DNA from: Neorhizobium sp. SHOUNA12A
GTDB taxonomy: Bacteria > Pseudomonadota > Alphaproteobacteria > Rhizobiales > Rhizobiaceae
Length of the DNA stretch: 64,000 bases
NCBI RefSeq assembly: GCF_023006505.1
Contig: NZ_JALBGV010000021.1
Coordinates: 1 to 64,000 of the forward strand
Direction: 5' to 3'
A model generated the notes under the pieces. That model had not been told where the DNA came from. It searched no databases and saw only the letters and a list, made by a program, of their open reading frames with translations. The position numbers and the translations under genes are program-made. Each line of letters starts with the position of its first letter. The stretch's first letter is position 1. This document shows positions 56,092-64,000 of the stretch, one piece after another.

Positions 56092-56121
56092 AAAAGGCCC
56101 CGCCGTCGCCGGCAGGGCCTT
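56092..56121 (-). terminator. Intrinsic terminator of tufB
   Basis: On the mRNA AAGGCCC-U-GCCG, loop GCGA, CGGC-G-GGGCCUU (56121-56094) with one U/G wobble, then UUUU. It begins 24 bases after the tufB stop. Confidence 0.88.
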
Positions 56122-56144
56122 ATCTATTCCAATGTCGCTATCGA

Positions 56145-57320
<1,176 letters not shown>

Positions 57321-57374
57321 TGAATGCTTCCTGTGAACATAAGGGTGGACCCGGCGACCGGGTTTGGTGTCGCC

Positions 57375-57403
57375 GTTTAAGGCTTTCCACTAGAATGCGC
57401 AAG
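57375..57403 (-). promoter_or_regulatory. Promoter of tufB
   Basis: On the minus strand TTGCGC (57403-57398), 17 bases, TAAACG (57380-57375), giving a leader of about 48 bases. The -10 is identical to the one before rpsL. Confidence 0.6.
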
Positions 57404-57549
57404 ACATAATTACGACGCGCGCCCGGACAAGGGGAGCGGGGCAAATCGGCTTGAAAATGCCCGGGGGCGGTCGGTTCAGCACGCCCTCAGTTCAAGATCC
57501 GGACCGGCTCTGACTTCGGGCTTCGGCGAATTGACGTGCGCCAGAAGCG

Positions 57550-57616
57550 CAAAAAAGCCCCGCGGCCGGGTAAGGCCGCAGGGCTCCAGGTCCGCCTTTA
57601 TCATGTTAGTATAGCA
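57550..57616 (-). ncRNA. Extended -10 promoter followed at once by a terminator (short RNA candidate)
   Basis: TGCTATACT on the minus strand (57616-57608) is a near-perfect extended -10. About 16 bases after the likely start, AGCCC-U-GCGGCC/GGCCGC-G-GGGCU (57585-57556) runs into TTTTTT, a strong intrinsic terminator. Together they would give an RNA of about 50 bases. The terminator may simply end the tRNA-Tyr/tRNA-Gly transcript. An ATG at 57604, next to the start of transcription, opens a 42-codon frame, possibly leaderless. Confidence 0.4.
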
Positions 57617-57844
57617 CAAAAGTTTGTTCCGGGATCGTTTGTCAGCTGCCGTACCTACCGGCGGCCCCTCGGCACCGGATGCGCGGCTCAAAACGATGCG
57701 GGGAAACATGCCTCGTTCCGGCTGAGGCAGTGTCTAGTGTCCCACAGCATGGCGCAAGCCGCGCGATCGCCGGACCCGCTTCAACGGAGATGCAGGAAAG
57801 CGTTGCACCGACTGGCACGCCGTCATTGTAAATGGTTGAGATTA

Positions 57845-57918
57845 TGGAGCGGGTAGCGGGAATCGAACCCGCGTATTCAGCTTGGAAGGCTGCTGCTCTA
57901 CCATTGAGCTATACCCGC
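57845..57918 (-). tRNA. tRNA-Gly (anticodon TCC)
   Basis: A 74-base cloverleaf on the minus strand: acceptor GCGGGTA/TACCCGC, D arm GCTC/GAGC, anticodon loop CTTCCAA, T arm GCGGG/CCCGC with TTCGATT, and encoded CCA. The anticodon stem has one mismatch at its base. It reads GGA codons. tRNA-Tyr lies 25 bases upstream, so they are probably cotranscribed. Confidence 0.96.
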
Positions 57919-57943
57919 GGTGTGGTGTCCGATCAGAGACGAA

Positions 57944-58028
57944 TGGTGGAGAGAGTTGGATTTGAACCAACGTAGGCTGAGCCAACGGATTTACAGTCCG
58001 TCCCCTTTAACCACTCGGGCATCTCTCC
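57944..58028 (-). tRNA. tRNA-Tyr (anticodon GTA)
   Basis: An 85-base class II tRNA with a long variable arm (TGGCTCAGCCTA region), acceptor GGAGAGA/TCTCTCC, anticodon loop CTGTAAA, T loop TTCAAAT and encoded CCA. It precedes tRNA-Gly. Confidence 0.96.
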
Positions 58029-58231
58029 AGTTTTTCGTCCGGATCGTGAGACCAAGTTCGTCAGATCTTGGAAGCTTGCCGCCCCTCGATCTGCGCCGCG
58101 TATATGACCGCCTCGTTCTCGTCTGTCAACACGAGGAAGAAGCAAAAATGACGAAAATAAATCAGTCGCACTTTCGACCCGCCTCCCCGTCGAGGGCTTT
58201 GCCCGGAGAGTGAGGATGGCTATAAGACCTA

Positions 58232-59110
58232 ATGAGCAAGGACGACAAACAAGACAAATCCACCCGCGACACCCATTACGCAACGCTTCGGCGCGCCGTG
58301 CGCGACTCCAAGCGCGAACGCGGGGAAATTCCGACGCCGCCCTTGAAGCGGCCGAAATCCAACAAGGACTGGAAACCGCCGCAGCTTCAGCCGGAACAGG
58401 TCTTCCTTTATGGCCTGCACACGGTGCGCGCCGCCCTCGACAATCCCGAGCGCAAGCTCATCAAGCTGTCGGTGACCCAGAACGCCTTCGCGCGGCTCGA
58501 TATCGGCGAGCCGGAGACATTGTCCTTTCCGATCGAATTCGTTTCGCCCCAGGATATCGACAAGGTGCTCGGCCCCGAGGCCATTCATCAGGGCGTGATG
58601 CTGGAAACGCGGCCCCTCCCCATGCGCCGGCTGGAAGCGCTGAAGGCGAGTCCGCTTCTGCTGGTTCTCGACCAGGTGACCGACCCGCACAATGTCGGCG
58701 CGATCATGCGCTCAGCGGTCGCTTTCGGCGCCGGCGCGGTCATCACCACCCAGAGACATAGCCCGACCGAATCCGGCGTACTTGCAAAATCGGCCTCCGG
58801 CGCGCTGGAACTGATACCTTATATACAGATTACCAATCTCGCCGACGCGATCGAGGAACTGCACCGGCTCGGCTTCCAGACGATCGGGCTCGATTCGGAA
58901 GGCCCCGCCCCACTCGAAGGCACGTTTGCCGGCGGCCGGATCGCCCTGGTGCTTGGTTCCGAGGGCAAGGGCCTGCGTCAGAAGACCCGCGAGACGGTCA
59001 ACGCGCTTGCCCGTCTCGACATGCCGGGCGCTATCAAATCGCTCAACGTCTCGAACGCCGCCGCGATCGCGCTCTACGCGACACAGCAGCATCTCGCCAA
59101 GGCCGGTTGA
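58232..59110 (+). CDS. rlmB: 23S rRNA 2'-O-methyltransferase, TrmH/SpoU family (RlmB-like)
   Basis: A 292-residue enzyme. The N-terminal part (1-60) is charged and basic; the substrate-binding domain begins VFLYGLHTVRAALDNPERKL. The SPOUT knot has motif 1 DQVTDPHNVGAIMRSAVAFG, motif 2 IALVLGSEGKGLR and motif 3 MPGAIKSLNVSNAAAIALY. RlmB methylates G2251 in the P loop of 23S rRNA; a tRNA target cannot be excluded. It is divergent from tRNA-Tyr, just as in related genomes. Confidence 0.88.
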   Translation: MSKDDKQDKSTRDTHYATLRRAVRDSKRERGEIPTPPLKRPKSNKDWKPPQLQPEQVFLYGLHTVRAALDNPERKLIKLSVTQNAFARLDIGEPETLSFPIEFVSPQDIDKVLGPEAIHQGVMLETRPLPMRRLEALKASPLLLVLDQVTDPHNVGAIMRSAVAFGAGAVITTQRHSPTESGVLAKSASGALELIPYIQITNLADAIEELHRLGFQTIGLDSEGPAPLEGTFAGGRIALVLGSEGKGLRQKTRETVNALARLDMPGAIKSLNVSNAAAIALYATQQHLAKAG

Positions 59111-59186
59111 GCCGAGCCGTTTTAGACTCCCATGCGCGGGGCAAACGTGTCATTGGAAGTCTACCCAACCGACGTGACCAGCCGCC

Positions 59187-59984
<798 letters not shown>

Positions 59985-60149
59985 CAGCAATCCTATTGTC
60001 ATTACCCCGTAACGTTGGTCAGCCAGGCCGCTCCGGTAACGCCTGACCAAAGCCGCCACAGGCAACCAATCCGACGCGTTGCATTCCCTTTCGGATGCGC
60101 TTAGGAAACCGCTGCGCGTGAGATTACCGGATAAAGATGAGGATCATTG

Positions 60150-61454
60150 ATGCGTATTGTGATGGTTGGATCGGGTTATGTCGGCCTCGTGTCGGGAGCC
60201 TGCTTTGCGGATTTCGGACATGACGTGATCTGCGTCGACAAGGCTGCCGAAAAGATCGAGGCGCTGAAACAAGGCGTCATCCCGATCTTCGAGCCGGGCC
60301 TCGAGGCGCTGGTCGAATCGAACGTCAAATCCCGTCGCCTTTCCTTCACCACGGAACTCGGCCCCGCCGTGGCCGCTGCCGATGTCGTCTTCATCGCAGT
60401 CGGCACCCCGTCGCGCCGCGGCGACGGCCATGCCGATCTCGGCTATGTCCATGCCGCAGCACGCGAAATCGCCGAGGCGTTGACCGGCTTCACCGTCATC
60501 GTCACCAAGTCGACGGTTCCGGTCGGCACCGGCGACGAGGTGGAGCGGATCATCCGCGAAACCAATCCGGATGCGGATTTCGCCGTCGTCTCCAACCCGG
60601 AGTTTTTGCGCGAAGGTGCTGCGATCGAGGACTTCAAGCGTCCGGACCGGATCGTCGTCGGCCTTTCCGACGAGCGCGCCCGCGGAGTGATGACGGAAGT
60701 CTATCGTCCGCTCTATCTCAACCAGTCGCCGCTCCTCTTCACCAGCCGCCGGACCTCCGAACTGATCAAATACGCCGCAAACGCCTTCCTGGCGATGAAG
60801 ATCACCTTCATCAACGAAATGGCCGATCTTTGCGAGCGCGTCGGCGCCGACGTCCAGGACGTTTCGCGCGGCATCGGCCTCGACGGCCGCATCGGCTCGA
60901 AATTCCTGCATGCCGGCCCTGGCTATGGCGGCTCCTGCTTCCCGAAGGACACGCTGGCGCTCGCCAAGACCGCTCAGGATTATGAAAGCCCGGTCCGACT
61001 GATCGAAACCACCATCGCCGTCAACGACACCCGCAAGCGGGCGATGGGCCGCAAGGTGATCGCGGCTGCCGGCGGCGACGTGCGCGGCAAGAAGGTCGCC
61101 GTCTTCGGGCTGACCTTCAAGCCAAATACGGACGACATGCGCGACAGCCCGGCGATCGCCGTCGTCCAGACGCTGCAGGATGCCGGCGCGATCGTTTCCG
61201 GCTACGATCCGGAAGGCATGGAAAACGCCCGGCAGCTGATGGCTATCGAATTCGCCGACGGCCCCTATCAGGCCGCCGAAGGCGCCGATGTCGCGGTTCT
61301 CGTCACCGAATGGAACGAATTTCGCGCACTCGATCTCGAACGCCTGAAATCCGTCATGAAGAGCCCGGTTCTCGTCGACCTGCGCAATGTCTATCGCGCG
61401 CGGGAGGTGGAAGCCCATGGCTTTACCTATACCGGCGTCGGAAAAATGCACTAG
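60150..61454 (+). CDS. ugd: UDP-glucose 6-dehydrogenase
   Basis: A 434-residue NAD-dependent enzyme oxidising UDP-glucose to UDP-glucuronate, a precursor of surface polysaccharides (RkpK in rhizobia). The Rossmann motif MRIVMVGSGYVGLVSGACFA opens it, VTKSTVPVGTG and SNPEFLREGAAIEDF are the active-site loop, and the catalytic cysteine is Cys263 in GPGYGGSCFPKDTLAL. KVAVFGLTFKPNTDDMRDSP starts the C-terminal domain. GAGGA lies six bases before ATG 60150. No polysaccharide genes are next to it. Confidence 0.96.
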   Translation: MRIVMVGSGYVGLVSGACFADFGHDVICVDKAAEKIEALKQGVIPIFEPGLEALVESNVKSRRLSFTTELGPAVAAADVVFIAVGTPSRRGDGHADLGYVHAAAREIAEALTGFTVIVTKSTVPVGTGDEVERIIRETNPDADFAVVSNPEFLREGAAIEDFKRPDRIVVGLSDERARGVMTEVYRPLYLNQSPLLFTSRRTSELIKYAANAFLAMKITFINEMADLCERVGADVQDVSRGIGLDGRIGSKFLHAGPGYGGSCFPKDTLALAKTAQDYESPVRLIETTIAVNDTRKRAMGRKVIAAAGGDVRGKKVAVFGLTFKPNTDDMRDSPAIAVVQTLQDAGAIVSGYDPEGMENARQLMAIEFADGPYQAAEGADVAVLVTEWNEFRALDLERLKSVMKSPVLVDLRNVYRAREVEAHGFTYTGVGKMH

Positions 61455-61638
61455 GGCAGTCTCGAAGGCGGCGGGCCTGGAGTTTTTGGGCTCTTTGCAA
61501 GAGTTGTCCCGCAGATCGGGCAAGCGAAAATCACCTGGGCTGTGACCCGGTGCTGGACCATCCGTGCCAGTCGCTTTTGGAGCAATCGTGCCGTCGAAGG
61601 CTTTAAAGCTGCGCTCCGGTTGGGCATATTGCCTATCG

Positions 61639-62562
61639 ATGATGTTTCGCCGCCTCATGCAAATAGGCTTGGGCCTGTCCTTGGCTGTTCCGCCCTCCGG
61701 TGGGAGTGTCGGTGCTGCCGAAGACTCCGCCGCTCCCGAATGCCGATACGAGCGTGCGGCATCGGACGAGATTGGTCGATTGTGCGTCCGCGCCGAAACC
61801 TACAATCAGGATCTCTGCCAGGTGATGCAACGGCTGGCCGAGAAGAACGGGCTGCCGCCGGAATTTTTCGCACGGCTGGTCTGGCGGGAAAGCCTGTTCC
61901 GGGCCAATGCGGTGAGCCCGAAAGGGGCCGAGGGCATCGCGCAGTTCATGCCGGAAACCGCAAGAATCCGCGGCCTGAGAAACAGCTTCGATGTCATCGA
62001 AGCGCTTGCGGCATCCGCTCTCTATCTCAGGGATCTGCGCGACCGTTTTGGCAATCTCGGCCTTGCCGCCGCAGCCTATAATGCGGGCGAAGCAGGTCTC
62101 GAAACATTCCTGACGACCGGGCGGCTGCCGATCGAGACGCGCGACTACGTGTTTGCGATTACCGGCCATTCCGCAGAAACGTGGAAGGGCGATCCGCCGA
62201 AGACGGCGGCTCAGGCTCTCGATCCCGGAAAACCCTTCCTCGACGGCTGCCTACGGCTCGCCAATACGAGGCGGCTCAACGAGGCCGTCTTGATCGCGTC
62301 GGCGGATTGGGCGCCTTGGGGCGTGCAGCTTTCCGCGCACTACAATCCGAATATCGCCAGCCAGCTGTTTGCCACCACGATCAGCCGCCTGCCAGCGCCG
62401 CTCAACTCGGAACGGGCGCTCGTCGTGCGGCAGAAACGCGGCAATTTCGGCCATCGCCCGCGCTATGCGGCGCGGATCGGCCGCGCCACCAGAGCTGAGG
62501 CTATCGATTTGTGTGCCAGGATCAGGACACACGCCGTGCCCTGCACGGTTTTCAGAAACTGA
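61639..62562 (+). CDS. Exported lytic transglycosylase (SLT domain)
   Basis: About 307 residues. A short signal peptide (MFRRLMQIGLGLSLAVPPSG onward) is followed by a cysteine-containing spacer and a lysozyme-like SLT domain from about residue 65: EFFARLVWRESLFRANAVSP with the catalytic glutamate, KGAEGIAQFMPETARIRGL, LAAAAYNAGEAGLETFL and ETRDYVFAITG. It would cleave peptidoglycan to 1,6-anhydro ends. The C-terminal 130 residues match nothing I know. Which ATG starts it (61639 or 61642) is open; neither has a strong ribosome-binding site. Confidence 0.85.
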   Translation: MMFRRLMQIGLGLSLAVPPSGGSVGAAEDSAAPECRYERAASDEIGRLCVRAETYNQDLCQVMQRLAEKNGLPPEFFARLVWRESLFRANAVSPKGAEGIAQFMPETARIRGLRNSFDVIEALAASALYLRDLRDRFGNLGLAAAAYNAGEAGLETFLTTGRLPIETRDYVFAITGHSAETWKGDPPKTAAQALDPGKPFLDGCLRLANTRRLNEAVLIASADWAPWGVQLSAHYNPNIASQLFATTISRLPAPLNSERALVVRQKRGNFGHRPRYAARIGRATRAEAIDLCARIRTHAVPCTVFRN

Positions 62563-62607
62563 AGCGGCAAGCAGAAGAAGGCCTTCCGCTTGCCGCACGG
62601 GTCTCGA

Positions 62608-63036
62608 TCAGCAGTTTTGTGCCTGCCCAGGCGCGAGAGTTCCGTCCGCATTGGGCGTCGCGGGGCCGGAACCTTGCGGCAGATTGTTGGTCGTGGCGGA
62701 GCCGGAACCTTGTGGCAGGTTATTGGTCGTGGCGGATCCAGAACCCTGCGGCAGGTTGTTGGGCGCGCATTTGGAGCCGCCGGAATTGCCGATCGTGCTG
62801 CCTGTCGAATTGGAATCAAGCGCGCCGCGTCCTGCTCCATTCAGCGGGGTGGTCGTATTGCCATTGAGCGTGCCGGAGCCAGTGGTTCCCGATCCCGGTG
62901 CGGATCCGCTGGTTCCCGCAGAACCTGAGCCCGAAACGCCGCCGGATACTGATCCGGATCCCGAACCCGACTGGGCGACCGCGGCAGTGGCGAGACCAAG
63001 CGACAATGCGCCAACGGTGAGTATCTTTGCAAACAT
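62608..63036 (-). CDS. Secreted low-complexity protein with 12-residue repeats
   Basis: A 142-residue exported protein. The signal peptide (MFAKILTVGALSLGLATAAV, ending AQ) precedes a Gly/Ser/Thr-rich region (SGSGSGSVSGGVSGSGSAG) and three tandem copies of a 12-residue unit, NNLPQGSGSATT, the last slightly changed. Two cysteines (KCAPNN and the C-terminal QNC) could form a disulfide. I do not recognise the family; it looks like a flexible periplasmic or cell-surface protein. It converges on the lytic transglycosylase gene. Confidence 0.72.
   Translation of the reverse strand: MFAKILTVGALSLGLATAAVAQSGSGSGSVSGGVSGSGSAGTSGSAPGSGTTGSGTLNGNTTTPLNGAGRGALDSNSTGSTIGNSGGSKCAPNNLPQGSGSATTNNLPQGSGSATTNNLPQGSGPATPNADGTLAPGQAQNC
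62653..62760 (-). repeat. Three tandem 36-bp repeats within the secreted protein gene
   Basis: Units 62725-62760, 62689-62724 and 62653-62688 each encode NNLPQGSG plus four residues. The first two are nearly identical in DNA; the third diverges at its end. Copy number may vary between strains. Confidence 0.85.
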
Positions 63037-63271
63037 TGGATTTCCTCTCGTGGGATTTTCCAGACATGCCCTACGGCCGCCTAACCCTGCCGATCGCATA
63101 AGGTTTCCGACGTTCCAATCGCTTCCACCGAATAACGGCGGCGGGGTCAGGCGGCCATGTCGTGAATCTCCAAGTCGCCAGCCGTTCCAGCAAAAACCGA
63201 GCGGGAACAGGCGAGTAGGAACGCTGTCGGAATGCGTTGGAACGCCTACTTGATTAAGTGATTGATTTTAA

Positions 63272-63347
<76 letters not shown>

Positions 63348-63462
63348 ACTTTCGAGTGGGGAGTTACCAGATTTTCCCCTCCTGTAAAGAGAAAATCGCC
63401 GTAACATCACATACCGTGCATTCGAGTTGCGTTGTTTCACGCGCGGGCGATGGCGCAAGGCG

Positions 63463-63491
63463 CTTGTTCAAAACCCTGTTTTTACTGTACT
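63463..63491 (+). promoter_or_regulatory. Candidate promoter of nadK
   Basis: CTTGTT (63463-63468), 17 bases, TGTACT (63486-63491). A small palindrome TCCTG-TTA-CAGGA (63514-63526) lies just downstream and could bind a regulator. Confidence 0.5.
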
Positions 63492-63598
63492 TAGTGCCGT
63501 CCCGCCGGCATGGTCCTGTTACAGGATCATGTTAGCTCACCTGTTTACAGCGTCCCTTGCGCGCCCCGTCGGGCGGCGGCACCCTCAAAGGCCCGTTC

Positions 63599-64000
63599 AT
63601 GTCGTCTGAGACGAACAAGTTCTCCATCATCGCCTCGACAGCCCCGGAAGCACAATCCGCGCTGGAAGAACTCGTACGGCTCTATGGCAATGTGCCGACC
63701 GAGGAAGCCGACGTGATCATCGCGCTCGGCGGCGACGGTTTCATGCTGCAGACGCTCCACGACACGATCAATACGGGTAAAAGCGTCTATGGGATGAACT
63801 GCGGCTCGGTCGGCTTCCTGATGAACGATTATCGCGCCCAGAAACTCCACGAGCGGGTGGCCGAATCGGTTGAAAACGAGTTTCATCCGCTGAAGATGAC
63901 GACGGAAAACGAGGACGGTTCGACGTCGGTGGCACTCGCCATCAATGAAGTCTATCTTTTCCGGCAATCCTATCAGGCGGCCAAGCTCAGGGTGGAGATC
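63599..64000 (+). CDS. nadK: NAD kinase, N-terminal part (cut by the window edge)
   Basis: The first 134 codons of an ATP-NAD kinase, which makes NADP. The conserved GGDGFMLQTLH motif with the catalytic aspartate is near residue 45, GMNCGSVGFLMND follows near 70, and the NE motif INEVYLFRQ is near 117. The start MSSETNKFSIIAST at 63599 is the family start in Rhizobiales. The rest of the gene, including the C-terminal beta domain, lies beyond the window. Confidence 0.93.
   Translation, partial: MSSETNKFSIIASTAPEAQSALEELVRLYGNVPTEEADVIIALGGDGFMLQTLHDTINTGKSVYGMNCGSVGFLMNDYRAQKLHERVAESVENEFHPLKMTTENEDGSTSVALAINEVYLFRQSYQAAKLRVEI

Larger units (their letters stand above)
57321..57844. other. Gap between tufB and tRNA-Gly
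   Basis: About 520 bases holding the tufB promoter (57375-57403) and a terminator with a promoter-like site (57550-57616). The rest, 57620-57844, shows no gene or clear motif. Confidence 0.5.

Noticed and set aside
55707-56093. 128-codon minus-strand frame between tRNA-Trp and tufB
   Set aside because: Residue composition is odd (many Trp, Cys, His), there is no motif and no clear ribosome-binding site. Listed only as an unproven frame in the gap.
62653-62760. CRISPR array
   Set aside because: The 36-bp units are tandem without spacers and lie in frame within a coding sequence.

Overview
This window comes from the chromosome of an alphaproteobacterium, most probably a member of the Rhizobiaceae (Rhizobium, Neorhizobium, Agrobacterium or Ensifer type). 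The evidence is the high GC content, the B12-dependent ribonucleotide reductase tail at the left edge, a second short FtsZ, a RopB-like outer-membrane protein, two EF-Tu genes, the tufB / tRNA-Trp / secE / nusG order, and adk between secY and rpsM. Promoters of the rhizobial kind (CTTGNN, 17 bases, then CTATAT-like) recur. No rRNA gene, insertion sequence or CRISPR array was seen.

Layout. (1) Positions 1-22.6 kb hold mixed accessory and housekeeping genes on both strands: the nrdJ tail, two SAM methyltransferases, a GST divergent from an HxlR regulator, a TetR regulator divergent from a TetX-like flavin monooxygenase, small secreted and outer-membrane proteins, ftsZ2, a PanE-family reductase, an alpha/beta hydrolase, rarA-degQ, ilvD, two toxin-antitoxin loci, msrPQ and a DoxX protein. 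(2) Positions 22.7-42.2 kb hold the whole str-S10-spc-alpha ribosomal cluster on the minus strand, read from rpsL to rplQ, including fusA, tufA, secY, adk and rpoA. (3) A small plus-strand gene of unknown function at 42.6-42.9 kb separates this from rpoC, rpoB, rplL, rplJ, rplA, rplK, nusG and secE (43.2-55.3 kb, minus strand). (4) Then come tRNA-Trp, tufB, tRNA-Gly and tRNA-Tyr (minus). (5) The right end (58.2-64 kb) carries plus-strand genes for an rRNA methyltransferase, CysQ, UDP-glucose dehydrogenase, a lytic transglycosylase and NAD kinase (cut by the edge), with a minus-strand repeat-bearing secreted protein and tRNA-Thr.

The ribosomal block encodes the translation and transcription core and is conventional in gene content. 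Its intercistronic RNA is less ordinary. Many gaps carry perfect hairpins, several with GNRA-type tetraloops on the mRNA strand. There is an intrinsic terminator inside the spc operon between rplO and secY, a rplJ leader with mutually exclusive stems, and a 16-bp RNase III-like hairpin between rplL and rpoB. In the accessory part the best signals are a PemK/MazF toxin interrupted by an in-frame TGA next to an intact antitoxin and operator, a tandem operator pair controlling a TetX-like monooxygenase, a HicB-HicA pair, and a candidate small RNA upstream of the alpha/beta hydrolase. I found no clearly new multi-gene system. All assignments come from reading motifs, not from database searches.
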